From positions 62,001 to 126,000 of the forward strand of contig NZ_JAKCFB010000026.1 of NCBI RefSeq assembly GCF_024198235.1: DNA of 64,000 nt, read 5' to 3'. The translations under genes and the position numbers were made by a program. The notes beneath the pieces were generated by a model that had not been told where the DNA came from, did no database searches, and saw only the letters and a program-made list of their open reading frames with translations. The DNA comes from Myxococcus dinghuensis. Its GTDB lineage: Bacteria; Myxococcota; Myxococcia; Myxococcales; Myxococcaceae. This document shows, piece by piece, positions 1 to 9,632 of the stretch (positions are counted from its first letter, which is position 1; each line of letters starts with the position of its first letter).

Positions 1-3000
1 AACGTCCACTTCGTCATCGAGGAGGCGCCGGTCGTCTCCAGACCGGCGGCCGAACACCAGCGCCCCGTCCACCTGCTGAGCCTGTCCGCGAGGACCGAGG
101 ACGCGCTCGATGCCCTGGTGGAGGCGCACGAGGCTGCGTTGCCGGAAGACGCCGTTTCGCTCGGTGACTGGTGTTTCACCGCCAACGCGGGGCGCTCTCA
201 CTTCGAGCACCGCGCGGCCGTGACGGGGGCCACCTCCACCGAGCTGCGCGCGGCCCTGGCGCGGCTCCGGGAGGTGGGGCTCCGCCCCGCGATGGAGCCG
301 AGGCGCGGCGCCGAGCGTCCCCGGCCGGTGTTCCTCTTCACGGGGCAGGGGACGCTTCGCCCAGGCGTGGGGCGCGAACTCTTCGAGACGTGGCCGGTGT
401 TCCGGGAGGCGCTCCAGCGCTGCTCGGAGGTGTTGGCGCCGCTCATGGGCGCCCGGCTCGAGGACGTCCTCTTCGGTGGGGATTCCGCCGCGCTCCTCCA
501 GGACTCGCGCTGCGCGCAGCCCACGCTCGTGGCCGTGGAGTACGCGCTCGCCGAGCTGTGGGCGTCCTGGGGCATCCGCCCGGGCGCGGTGCTCGGACAC
601 AGCCTGGGGGAGTATGCCGCCGCGGTGGTGGCGGGTGTCCTCCCCATCGAGGACGCGCTCCGGCTGGTGGTCGAGAGAGGCCGGCTCGTCCAGCAGGCCC
701 CCGGCACGGGCGCGATGTTGGCAGTCCCCGCCCCCCTCGCGGCTATCGCCCCGGTGCTGGCGCACGTCAGCAACGTGGTGTCCGTCGCGGCGCTCAACGG
801 TCCCGAGGAGCTGGTGCTCTCCGGGGACGCCGCGCTGCTGGGCGATGTCGCGAAGGCGCTGCAGGAGCTGGGCATCACCAGCAAGAACCTGGCGGTCGCG
901 CACGCCTTCCATTCGCCACTCATGGACCCGGTGCGCGCGCCCTTCGAGGCCTGTGTCGCGGGCGTGCCGTTGTCGGTGCCGAGGTTGACCTTCATCTCGG
1001 CGCTCGAGGGAATGCCGGTGGGCGAAGCGTTGACCCGGCCTTCGTACTGGGGACGTCATCTGCGGGAGCCCGTCCGGTTCGCCGACGCGCTGGAGGCCCT
1101 GCGCGGCCAGCCCCACCGGACGTGCCTGGAGGTGGGACCCGCTCCGGTCCTGTCGGGCCTGGGGCTGCGGACCATGCCGGATCCGGAGGAGTGGGTCTGG
1201 TTGCCGAGCCTGCGTCCGGGCATGGGGGAGACGGCGCAGCTCATCGAGAGCCTGGGCCGGCTCTACGTGCGCGGCTTCGAGGTCGACTGGAGCGCCTTCG
1301 ATGCGCCGTTCGGGCGACGAACGACCTCCCTGCCCACCTATCCCTTCCAGCGCGAGCGCTTCTGGATCCAGGCCGAGCCGCGGAACGGCGCGCGGGCGAG
1401 GACGTCGCGCGCGGAGACGGGGGAGGTGGGCCATCCGCTCGTGGGCGCGCCGTTGCCGCTCGCGGGCTCGAAGGAGCATCGCTTCACGACCGTCCTCGAC
1501 GACCATGACCCCGAGTTCCTCTCCGAGCACCGTGTCTTCGGGGCGGTGGTGCTGCCCGCGGCCGTCGAGGTGGAGATGGTGTTGGGGGCTGCCCACGTCT
1601 CCTCCCGGAGCGAGCACGCGTGGGTGCTGTCCGACATGGAGCTGGAGAGGCCGCTCGTCCTGGAGGACACGCCTCGGGAGCTCCAGACCGTGCTCCTCCC
1701 CTCCGAGGGCCACCCCATGGGGTTCGAGCTCCACGCGAGGGACGTGGGCGCGGGGGACGGCTGGGTCCGCCTCGCTCGCGGTTGCCTCGAGCCGTGTCCC
1801 GAGGTCGAGGTGCGCGTCGACGTGGAGACGGAGCTGCTCGCTCACTGCACGCCCCCGCGTCCGGCCGAATCCTTCTATGCGCTGATGGCACGCCATGGCC
1901 TGGAATACGGGCCGTCGTTCCAGCTCATCGAGACGCTGCGATTCGAGGCGCGAGGCTGTGTCGCCCAGGTCCGGTTGCCGGACCATCACGTCATCGGGAT
2001 GGAGGCCTATCGGCTGCACCCGCTCATCCTCGACGCCTGCTTCCAGGTCACGGCGGCGCTGTTCATGGAGGCCACGGACGTCGCGGTGGAGCATCGGCAG
2101 CGGGTGCCGGTGGCCATCCGACGCCTGCGCTGGCTCCGGCAGTCGGGGAGTCGTGTCTGGGTGCATGCCCGCCGTTCGGACGACTCACGCGCCGACTCGG
2201 AGGTGGTGGGCGTCGACCTCCGCGTCCTCGGCGAGGCCGGCGAACTCCTGGCCGACGTCGACGGCCTGTTGCTCAAGAGCGTGGACCTCCGCACGCCGAT
2301 GGCCGCGTCGCTGGAGTCGTCCCGGGAGCTGCTCTTCGAGCTGGCCTGGCGCGAGGTCGCGCCCCGCTCGTCACGGGGCTCGGCGACGGGAGCGCTCGAG
2401 CGTTGGTTGCTCGTGGAGGGAGAGGAAGGCGCCGCCTCCGTGCTCGAGGCGCTCGTGCGAGCACGGCAAGGCTCGTGCGTGACGGTGACGTCGGTTCCAG
2501 GCGCGGAGCTCGCGCGCAGGACCGCGGAGCACGTCGTCCTCGACGCGGAGGATCCGACCGCCTTCGCGCGGCTGCTGCGGATGCGGGCGGAGGAGGGCGC
2601 CGCGCCGACCACCGTCGTCTGGTTGCCCGGGTCCGGAGGCCGTGACACGCCCGAGCCGTCGACGGAGGCGCTGGCCCGCGCCAGTACCCGGGAGGCGTGC
2701 GGCATGCTCCACCTCGTCCAGGCCATGGCCCGGACGTCCTGGTCCTCGCGGCCCTCGCTCTGGCTGCTGACACGCGCTGCGGTGGCGGTGTCGCCGGAGG
2801 ATCGAGTGGATGGGCTCGTGGCCGCGCCCGCCTGGGGATTGGGGCGTGCCGCCGCCATCGAGCATCCGGAGCTGGGCTGCCGCCTGATGGACCTGGACGA
2901 GGGCGCCACGGTCGCGTCGCTGTTCGAGTGGCTGGTTCGCCCGCCCGCCGAGAACGTCATGGCGGTGCGTGGCGCTCGGCTCCTGGGCGCCCGGCTCGTT

Positions 3001-4161
3001 CGCGCGATGCCTCCGCCGGCTGGCGCCAGCGCTCCCCGCATCCAGCCCGAGGCCACGTACCTCGTCACGGGGGGACTCGGCGCGCTGGGGTTGGCGACCG
3101 CGTCCTGGCTGGTGGACCTGGGGGCGCGACACCTCGTGCTGGTGGGGCGCTCGGCCCCGAACGAAGAGGCCTCCTCGTGCCTGGACACGCTGCGGTCGCG
3201 CGGCTGCGACATCCAACTGGCCCGGGTCGACGTGGCGGATGCGCTGGAGGTCGAGCGACTCGTGGATGGCATCTCGGCGCGAGGTCCTGCGCTCCGGGGC
3301 GTCTTCCACGCCGCTGGCGTGCTGGAGGATGCCGTCCTGCTGAACCAGGACCGGGAGCGCCTGGCGCGAGTCCTCGCGCCCAAGGTTCAAGGCGCATGGA
3401 ACCTGCACCGGGGGACCTCGGGCATCCCCCTCGACTTCTTCGTGTTGTACTCATCCGCGGCCTCGCTCATCGGAGTCGCGGGGCAGGCCAACTACGTGGC
3501 CGCGAACAGCTTCCTCGACGCGCTGGCCCATCACCGCCGCGCCCGCGGGCTGCCCGCGCTCAGCATCAACTGGGGACGCTGGTCGGGCGCGGGGATGGCG
3601 GGGCGGGCTCGCGGCCCGGACAGCTCGACGCTGGCGCCACAGCGGGCACTCCGGGTGATGGAGGCCCTGCTGTCCCGCGAGGTCGCCCAGGTCGGCGTGG
3701 TGCCCTTCGACGATGCCGGCGGGCGGGCTCCCCTGGCGGAGGGGCATGGCCCGCTGCTCTCGGAGCTGATGTCGCGTGCCCGGTCTCCGAGCGCCGCGGT
3801 GGAGCGGATGCAGACGCTGCTCGGGGAGTTCTCCCGGTCGGACCATGCTCGTCGCAGGACGCTGCTCTCGCACTATGTCCAGGGGCGGCTGGGATCGCTC
3901 CTGGGCTTCGCGCCGGGGCACGACGTGCTGCGCTCGCGGGCCTCGCTCAACGAGCTGGGGCTGGACTCCCTGCGCGCCGTCGAACTGAAGAACCTGATGG
4001 GGCGCGAGCTGGGGGTGGACCTGCCCATGTCGCGGTTCATCGACGGCACCGGCATCGACGGCATCGTGGAGGCGCTGCACGCGCAGCTCGAGCTCGACGC
4101 GCTGCTGTCGCGCGCGCCGACTCCGACCTCCGAAGGGGAGATGGAGGAGTTGACGCTATGA
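1..4161 (+). CDS. Type I polyketide synthase module, 5' end missing: (KS)-AT-DH-KR-ACP
   Basis: The reading frame is already open at base 1 with NVHFVIEEAP, the typical end of a KS domain, so the KS lies outside the window. The AT follows (about nt 320-1230), with GHSLGEY (Ser codon 601-603) and HAFH at 901-912, the signature of malonyl-CoA selection. A DH comes next (about 1430-2270) with HRVFGAVVLP (His 1528) and the LDACFQ aspartate. The KR (structural half about 2300-3000, catalytic half 3050-3600) has TGGLGALG, SSAAS and GQANY. The ACP has LGLDSL with Ser codon 3967-3969. No ER is present between DH and KR. The module should add one malonate and leave a C=C bond. The extreme C-terminus (GEMEELTL) is a short acidic tail, probably docking to the NRPS, whose ATG overlaps this stop codon. 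Confidence 0.95.
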   Translation, partial: NVHFVIEEAPVVSRPAAEHQRPVHLLSLSARTEDALDALVEAHEAALPEDAVSLGDWCFTANAGRSHFEHRAAVTGATSTELRAALARLREVGLRPAMEPRRGAERPRPVFLFTGQGTLRPGVGRELFETWPVFREALQRCSEVLAPLMGARLEDVLFGGDSAALLQDSRCAQPTLVAVEYALAELWASWGIRPGAVLGHSLGEYAAAVVAGVLPIEDALRLVVERGRLVQQAPGTGAMLAVPAPLAAIAPVLAHVSNVVSVAALNGPEELVLSGDAALLGDVAKALQELGITSKNLAVAHAFHSPLMDPVRAPFEACVAGVPLSVPRLTFISALEGMPVGEALTRPSYWGRHLREPVRFADALEALRGQPHRTCLEVGPAPVLSGLGLRTMPDPEEWVWLPSLRPGMGETAQLIESLGRLYVRGFEVDWSAFDAPFGRRTTSLPTYPFQRERFWIQAEPRNGARARTSRAETGEVGHPLVGAPLPLAGSKEHRFTTVLDDHDPEFLSEHRVFGAVVLPAAVEVEMVLGAAHVSSRSEHAWVLSDMELERPLVLEDTPRELQTVLLPSEGHPMGFELHARDVGAGDGWVRLARGCLEPCPEVEVRVDVETELLAHCTPPRPAESFYALMARHGLEYGPSFQLIETLRFEARGCVAQVRLPDHHVIGMEAYRLHPLILDACFQVTAALFMEATDVAVEHRQRVPVAIRRLRWLRQSGSRVWVHARRSDDSRADSEVVGVDLRVLGEAGELLADVDGLLLKSVDLRTPMAASLESSRELLFELAWREVAPRSSRGSATGALERWLLVEGEEGAASVLEALVRARQGSCVTVTSVPGAELARRTAEHVVLDAEDPTAFARLLRMRAEEGAAPTTVVWLPGSGGRDTPEPSTEALARASTREACGMLHLVQAMARTSWSSRPSLWLLTRAAVAVSPEDRVDGLVAAPAWGLGRAAAIEHPELGCRLMDLDEGATVASLFEWLVRPPAENVMAVRGARLLGARLVRAMPPPAGASAPRIQPEATYLVTGGLGALGLATASWLVDLGARHLVLVGRSAPNEEASSCLDTLRSRGCDIQLARVDVADALEVERLVDGISARGPALRGVFHAAGVLEDAVLLNQDRERLARVLAPKVQGAWNLHRGTSGIPLDFFVLYSSAASLIGVAGQANYVAANSFLDALAHHRRARGLPALSINWGRWSGAGMAGRARGPDSSTLAPQRALRVMEALLSREVAQVGVVPFDDAGGRAPLAEGHGPLLSELMSRARSPSAAVERMQTLLGEFSRSDHARRRTLLSHYVQGRLGSLLGFAPGHDVLRSRASLNELGLDSLRAVELKNLMGRELGVDLPMSRFIDGTGIDGIVEALHAQLELDALLSRAPTPTSEGEMEELTL

Positions 4162-7100
4162 AGATGGGAGAGCTGCTCGCCGAGCTCAACCGGCGAGGCC
4201 TCGAGGTCTGGTCGGAAGGGGAGACGCTCAAGCTGCGGGGGCCGAAGGGCGCCGCGGGCGAGGAGCTCCGCCTGGCCCTGGCCGAACACAAGGGCGAGCT
4301 GCTCGCGATGCTGCGCGAGCGCCAGCGGGTGAGCGAGACACGCCCCATCGTCGCCACGCCGCGCACCGGCCCCGCGCCCCTCTCCTATGGTCAGCAGCGA
4401 CTGTGGTTCCTCCATCGGCTCGAACCCCGGAGCTCCGCCTACAACCTGGTCATGCCCTTGTCGGTCGAAGGTGGGCAGCTCGACCCGACGCTCCTGGAGC
4501 GCTGCTTCGTCGAACTCACCCGTCGACACGAAATCCTCCGCACCCGCTACGCGGAGGAGCAGGGCGTCCCGGTCCAGCATGTCGAGCCCGAGCCGAGGCT
4601 CGAGTTCGCGACCATCCACGAGGCCGAGGTGCTGGCCTTCGAGCCCGGTGGAATGGAGGCCTTCCTGCGGCGCGAGGGTGAGCGCCCCTTCGACCTCACC
4701 TCGGGGCCGCTCCTGCGCGTCCTCGTGGTGGATCGCGGTGCCCAGGGGCAGTTCATCCAGGTCTGTCTGCACCACATCGCGGCGGACGTCTGGGCTCGGA
4801 CCCTCCTCATCCGCGAGCTGACGACGCTCTACTCGGCGTTCTCACGGGGCGAGCCCTCACCGCTGTCCCCGCTCCAGCTGCAGTACGCGGACTTCGCGAC
4901 CTGGCAGCGGGCACATCTACAGGGGGAGGTCCGTCGGGAGTTGGTGGATGCGTGGAGGCGGCGCCTGGAGGGGATGCCTCCCTTGCTGGAGCTCCCCGCC
5001 GACCATGCCCGGCCCCGGGTGCAGTCCTACGCAGGGGGAGAGGTCCGCTTCGAGGTGCCTCCCTCCGCCACCGAGGCACTCAAGGCCCTGAGCCACGCGG
5101 CCAACGCCACGCCGTTCATGGGCATGCTCTCCGCCTTCTTCGTGCTGCTGCACAGGCTGACCGGTCGGGACGACCTGGTCGTGGGGGCGAACTCCATCAA
5201 CCGGGGCAGGCCCGAGCTGGAGCCGCTGGTGGGCTTCTTCGTGGACAACCTGGTGATGCGTGTGGACCTGGGAGGGCAGCCCTCGTTCGACACGGTCATC
5301 GAGCGTGTCCGCGAGGTGGTGCTCGATGCCTTCGCGCACCAGGACCTTCCCTTCGACCTGCTCGTCGAGGAGCTCAAGCCCCCGAGGACGCTGGGATACA
5401 ACCCCCTGTTCCAGGCGGTGTTCTCCTGGACGCGCGAGGCGGATGGCCACCCGGCGTCGCCGGGCCTCCGCATCCAACCGCTCGAGTTCGAGACCACCAC
5501 GTCGCGCTTCGACCTCAACCTCTTCGTGGAGGACCGGGGCGAGCGGCTCACCGTGCGGTTCGTGTTCAACCGCGACCTCTTCGCGCGGGAGACGGTCCAG
5601 CACTACGTGGACTGCTTCCAGCGCCTGCTCCACGCGTTGCTCGCCGAGCCCCACCGGCCCGTCACCGAGCTGCCCGTGTTGTCGTCCGAGGAGCGCGAGC
5701 GTCTCCTGCGCCAGTGGAATGACACCCAGGGCGAGGGCGCGGACGGGCCCTGTCTGCATGAGCTCATCGAAGCCCAGGCGGGCCGTACGCCGGAGGCCAG
5801 CGCCGTCGTCGTCGATGACTGGGAGCTGACCTACGGAGAGGTGGACCAGCGCAGCGACAGGCTCGCGGCCTATCTCCAGACCCTGGGCGTGGGGCCGGAG
5901 GTCGTGGTCGGCGTCTACCTGGGGCGCTCGCCCGAGCTCGTCATCAGCTTGCTGGGCGTCCTCAAGGCGGGAGGCGCGTTCCTCGCGCTCGACCCGGAGG
6001 AGCCGTCGGAGCGCCTGCGCCGCATCCTCGAGGACGCGCGGCCGAAGGTGCTGCTGGCGTCGGGGGCACATCCGGAGCGCACGGGGATGATCGTCGTCCA
6101 GGTGGAGGAGACCTGCTCGGCCCTCCCGGACGTCACGGGGCACCGCCTGCGCAGGAGCGTCACCCCGGACCACCTCGCGTACATCCTCTACACCTCCGGC
6201 TCGACGGGGCAGCCCAAGGGCACGCAGGTGACGCACCGGAGCATCGTCAACTACCTGCGCTGGTGCGTGCGCGCGTATCGCCTCCACGAGGGCGTGGGAA
6301 GCCCGGTGCTCGGGTCCGTCAGCTTCGATGGCACGCTCACCAGCCTCTTCGCCCCGTTGCTCGCCGGCAAGGCGTTGTTCCTGCTGCCCCGCCACCAGGA
6401 GCTGGAGGTCCTGGCGTCCCGGGACTACCTGGAGCGGGACTTCAGCTTCATCAAGCTGACGCCGTCACACCTGCGGGCCTTCGATGGCCTGGGGCGGTTG
6501 AAGGAGGTCCTCGACCGCACACGCGCCGTGGTGCTCGGCGGCGAAGGGTTGCATGGCGCGGACCTGGAGACCTGGGCGAAGTCGGGCAGCGGCGCGCGCG
6601 TCGTCAACGAGTACGGCCCGACGGAGGCCGCCGTCGCGTGCTGTTTCCACGAGCTGTCGCCGGACGGCGCCCCGCTTCCAGCGCGTGTCCCCATCGGCCG
6701 TCCCATCGCGAACACCGAGCTCTACGTCCTCGACCGTCACGGTCAGCCGGTGCCGCGTGGCGTGGTGGGGGAGCTGTACATCGGCGGTGTGGGGCTGGCG
6801 CGGGGCTACCTGGGCCGGCCGGCGCTGACGGCGGAGCGGTTCGTGCCCGACCCCTTCGTGACCGGGCGTCCCGGAAGGGAAGGCTCGCGGCTGTACCGCA
6901 CGGGAGACCTGGCGCGCTGCCTGGCGGATGGGACGCTGGAGTTCCTGGGGCGCGTGGATGACCAGTTGAAGATCCGGGGCCACCGCGTGGAGACCGGCGA
7001 GGTCGAGGCGGCCCTGTCGCGACATCCCCGCGTCGTCCAGGCGGCCGTGGCACTCCAGCGCGCGGCGGGAAGGGAGCCACGGCTGGTGGCCTGGGTCCAA

Positions 7101-8486
7101 CCCTCGAGTCCGCGAGGCGCGCAGGACTCGACGTCGTTGGAGACCGCCCTGCGCGGCGCCCTCCAGGGCTCGCTGCCCGAGTACATGCGCCCCGCCGTCT
7201 ACTTCTTCGTCGACACGCTGCCGCTCACGGCGAGCGGCAAGGTGGACCGCAAGGCCCTGCCCGAGGTCTCGGCGCGCATGAAGGGCGAGGTGGCGCACGC
7301 GGAGGGGGACGTCGCGGGCCTGTCCGTGACGGAGGGCAAGCTCCAGGCCCTCTATGGGGAGCTGCTCGGCCTCCAGACCGTGTCGCCGGAGGCGAGCTTC
7401 TTCGACCTCGGCGGGCACTCGCTCCTGGCCATCACCTTGCTGTCACGCATCCGTGAGCAGCTCGGGGTGGAGGTCCCGCTGGGCGAGGTCTTCGAGCGTC
7501 CGTCCGTGAAGGCCCTGGCCCGGTGGGTGGAGGGGCAGTCGCATGTGCCGGCGCCCCGGCCCCGGTTGCCGGAGGGCGTGGTGGCGTTGAGGTCGAATGG
7601 GAGCAACCCACCGCTGTTCATCACGCCTCCTTCGGCGGGCAACCCGGCCGTCTACATCGCCCTCACGCGACACCTCTCGTCGGAGCAGCCCGTCTTCGGC
7701 TTCCAGATGCCGGGCGTCATGGACGACACGCCTCCGCCGGGCACCGTCGAGGACACGGCGGCCCTCTACGTCGACCTGATGCGGCGGGTGCAGCCGCGCG
7801 GCCCCTACCGCGTCGCGGGCTGGTCCTACGGCGGAATCATCGCCTGCGAGATGGCGCGGCAGCTCGAGGCGCGAGGCGAGCAGGTCGCCTTGCTGGGGTT
7901 GATCGACGGCGCGTCGCTCGACCGCAAGGCGGCGCGGGACAGTCGGGACCTGCGCGAGGCGGTGTCCACGGGCTCCCAACTGGTGAAGGTGATGGTGGAG
8001 ACACCGTTGCCGCGCGACTACGCGAACCTGCGGCTCGTGGGGGAGTGGATGGGCATCAGCCTGCCCGAGTCCCCGGGGGAGTTGCTGCGCACGGACCCGG
8101 GCGGCAAGCGCTCCTATCTCCGCCGCCTCATGGGAGACGTGGGGCGCACCGCCCGGAACATGCGCGTCACGCTGCGCGCGGAGCGCACGTACGTCTTCAC
8201 GTCCTATGGCGGCACGGCGACGTTGTTCCGGGCCGAGCCCCCGAAGGATGGACGGGACTCGCTGGTCGACAGCGTGCGCCGGTTCGCGCGCGGCGGCGTG
8301 CGGGTCGTCGTGGTCCCCGGCAACCACATGACGCTCATCATGGAGGACCAGCACGTCGCGGTGCTGGCCCGGCACCTCCAGGCCAGCCTGGACCTGGCGC
8401 TGCCGGACTCGCTGGTCCCGCATGGCCCCCGACCGCTGCTGGTCGCCGGCGGGGGAAGCCCGCAGTTCACCAAGGAGGTGGCGTGA
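4158..8486 (+). CDS. NRPS: TubC-type docking-C-A-PCP-TE
   Basis: This 1442-residue protein starts at an ATG overlapping the upstream PKS stop (ATGA). Residues 1-55 match the TubC N-terminal beta-hairpin docking fold (MKMGELLAEL...LKLRGPKG). The condensation domain starts near residue 74 and carries HHIAAD at about 205, with Val where the usual HHxxxDG has Gly. The adenylation domain (about 535-1050) has YTSGSTGQPKG. Hand alignment to GrsA gives the code D-G-T-K-V-G-E-V-A-K, closest to the published Asn code DLTKLGEVGK, so an Asn-like substrate is a tentative reading. The PCP has LGGHSL (Ser1088). The C-terminal thioesterase has GWSYGG (Ser1223). It should add one amino acid to the polyketide and release the chain. 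A TE at this place, with further PKS genes downstream, means gene order does not follow chain order. Confidence 0.95.
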   Translation: MKMGELLAELNRRGLEVWSEGETLKLRGPKGAAGEELRLALAEHKGELLAMLRERQRVSETRPIVATPRTGPAPLSYGQQRLWFLHRLEPRSSAYNLVMPLSVEGGQLDPTLLERCFVELTRRHEILRTRYAEEQGVPVQHVEPEPRLEFATIHEAEVLAFEPGGMEAFLRREGERPFDLTSGPLLRVLVVDRGAQGQFIQVCLHHIAADVWARTLLIRELTTLYSAFSRGEPSPLSPLQLQYADFATWQRAHLQGEVRRELVDAWRRRLEGMPPLLELPADHARPRVQSYAGGEVRFEVPPSATEALKALSHAANATPFMGMLSAFFVLLHRLTGRDDLVVGANSINRGRPELEPLVGFFVDNLVMRVDLGGQPSFDTVIERVREVVLDAFAHQDLPFDLLVEELKPPRTLGYNPLFQAVFSWTREADGHPASPGLRIQPLEFETTTSRFDLNLFVEDRGERLTVRFVFNRDLFARETVQHYVDCFQRLLHALLAEPHRPVTELPVLSSEERERLLRQWNDTQGEGADGPCLHELIEAQAGRTPEASAVVVDDWELTYGEVDQRSDRLAAYLQTLGVGPEVVVGVYLGRSPELVISLLGVLKAGGAFLALDPEEPSERLRRILEDARPKVLLASGAHPERTGMIVVQVEETCSALPDVTGHRLRRSVTPDHLAYILYTSGSTGQPKGTQVTHRSIVNYLRWCVRAYRLHEGVGSPVLGSVSFDGTLTSLFAPLLAGKALFLLPRHQELEVLASRDYLERDFSFIKLTPSHLRAFDGLGRLKEVLDRTRAVVLGGEGLHGADLETWAKSGSGARVVNEYGPTEAAVACCFHELSPDGAPLPARVPIGRPIANTELYVLDRHGQPVPRGVVGELYIGGVGLARGYLGRPALTAERFVPDPFVTGRPGREGSRLYRTGDLARCLADGTLEFLGRVDDQLKIRGHRVETGEVEAALSRHPRVVQAAVALQRAAGREPRLVAWVQPSSPRGAQDSTSLETALRGALQGSLPEYMRPAVYFFVDTLPLTASGKVDRKALPEVSARMKGEVAHAEGDVAGLSVTEGKLQALYGELLGLQTVSPEASFFDLGGHSLLAITLLSRIREQLGVEVPLGEVFERPSVKALARWVEGQSHVPAPRPRLPEGVVALRSNGSNPPLFITPPSAGNPAVYIALTRHLSSEQPVFGFQMPGVMDDTPPPGTVEDTAALYVDLMRRVQPRGPYRVAGWSYGGIIACEMARQLEARGEQVALLGLIDGASLDRKAARDSRDLREAVSTGSQLVKVMVETPLPRDYANLRLVGEWMGISLPESPGELLRTDPGGKRSYLRRLMGDVGRTARNMRVTLRAERTYVFTSYGGTATLFRAEPPKDGRDSLVDSVRRFARGGVRVVVVPGNHMTLIMEDQHVAVLARHLQASLDLALPDSLVPHGPRPLLVAGGGSPQFTKEVA

Positions 8487-9595
8487 TGCCGCAGCGAATC
8501 CTGGCAATGGATGGAACCTCCATCTCGGGGGGAGAAGGCTATGTCACCGCGGGCATGCTGGGCGCCCTGCGGCAACTGCTCGACTCCGGCGGAGACAAGC
8601 GCACCCTGCTCAACCAGGTGGACCTCTTCGTGGGGACCTCCGCGGGGGCCTTCAACGCGGCCTTCTTCGCGCGGGAGGAGGACCCCGACAGCGCCTACGA
8701 CAAGTGCCTCCAGTTCTGGGGCGAGGTCGTGGCCATGAACAAGAAGGGCGTGTCGCTCGGGCGCTCCCTGAAGGCGCTCGCGGGCCTGAGCTCCTTCCTC
8801 GACTCCAGCTACATGCGCGACTTCTTCAGCAGCTACTTCGGGGCGACCCTGCGGCTGGGGGACCTCAAGCGCAAGGTGGTGATCCCCACCTTCAAGCTCG
8901 ATGGCCAGCGCAAGGGCCTGCGGACGTGGAAGGCGAAGATCTTCCACAACGTGGACCCCGACAACCCGCGCGAGCTCGACGAGCGCGTGGTGGACGTGCT
9001 GATGCGCAGCGGCTCGCCGCCGCTCTCCTATCCCATCTACCAGGGCCTCCAGGGGGATGGCAGCGGCTACGTGGATGGCGGTGTCTACGCCAACAACCCC
9101 TCGCTGGTGGGCGTGGCGCAGGCCATCCGCGACCTGTCGCGCCGCAGCAGCCAGGATCAGATCGACACGCTCGTGGCGGACCCACCCAGCATGGACACCA
9201 TCCTCCTGCTGTCGATCGGCAACGGCATCATGTCCAGCTTCCTCGCGCCGGACTTCAGCCACGGCGTCGCCAACTGGGGCTTCGCGCGCTGGCTGCTCGA
9301 CACCAGCTTCCCCATGGTGCTGGTGAAGATGCTGATGGAGGCGGGCTCGGACGCGGTCCACTACCAGTGCCGCATGATCCTGCGGAAGAAGTACTTCCGG
9401 GTGAACCCCGTCGTGGAGAAGCGCCTGTCCGCCTACGACTTGCAGCAGGTGGAGAAGGTGCTCGTCCAGGTCCTGGGGCAGCAGTCCACCGTGGACCAGC
9501 TCCAGCGCGCGCAGCGCTGGTTGCTGCGCTCCGGCTGGCTCGTCGAGCCGCAGCCGGGGGCGCAACCCGGTCCATCCACGCAACTGGGCGCATGA
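8486..9595 (+). CDS. Patatin-like phospholipase/acyl hydrolase
   Basis: This 369-residue protein starts with an ATG that shares one base with the NRPS stop (TGATG), so translation is coupled. It has the three patatin elements: a glycine-rich oxyanion region near the N-terminus (MDGTSISGGEG), the nucleophile elbow GTSAG with Ser52, and DGG with Asp197. Patatin-like proteins are Ser-Asp dyad lipid acyl hydrolases or transferases with a fold related to FabD and PKS AT domains. No signal peptide is seen, so it should act in the cytosol. Its place inside the assembly-line operon suggests hydrolysis or transfer of a thioester- or lipid-bound intermediate, but the substrate cannot be read from sequence. 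Confidence 0.85.
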   Translation: MPQRILAMDGTSISGGEGYVTAGMLGALRQLLDSGGDKRTLLNQVDLFVGTSAGAFNAAFFAREEDPDSAYDKCLQFWGEVVAMNKKGVSLGRSLKALAGLSSFLDSSYMRDFFSSYFGATLRLGDLKRKVVIPTFKLDGQRKGLRTWKAKIFHNVDPDNPRELDERVVDVLMRSGSPPLSYPIYQGLQGDGSGYVDGGVYANNPSLVGVAQAIRDLSRRSSQDQIDTLVADPPSMDTILLLSIGNGIMSSFLAPDFSHGVANWGFARWLLDTSFPMVLVKMLMEAGSDAVHYQCRMILRKKYFRVNPVVEKRLSAYDLQQVEKVLVQVLGQQSTVDQLQRAQRWLLRSGWLVEPQPGAQPGPSTQLGA

Positions 9596-9632
9596 GGGGA
9601 CCCATGGACCCTGTACGGCTAGGAGGCCCGCG

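Noticed and set aside
2300..3040. Enoylreductase domain in the first PKS protein
   Set aside because: The stretch between DH and KR lacks the NADPH motif of ER (HAAAGGVG type) and reads as the structural half of the KR.
198..3400. Long antisense and alternative-frame ORFs throughout the PKS genes and elsewhere
   Set aside because: They overlap well-supported genes and show only composition typical of high-GC shadow frames, with no coherent domains.
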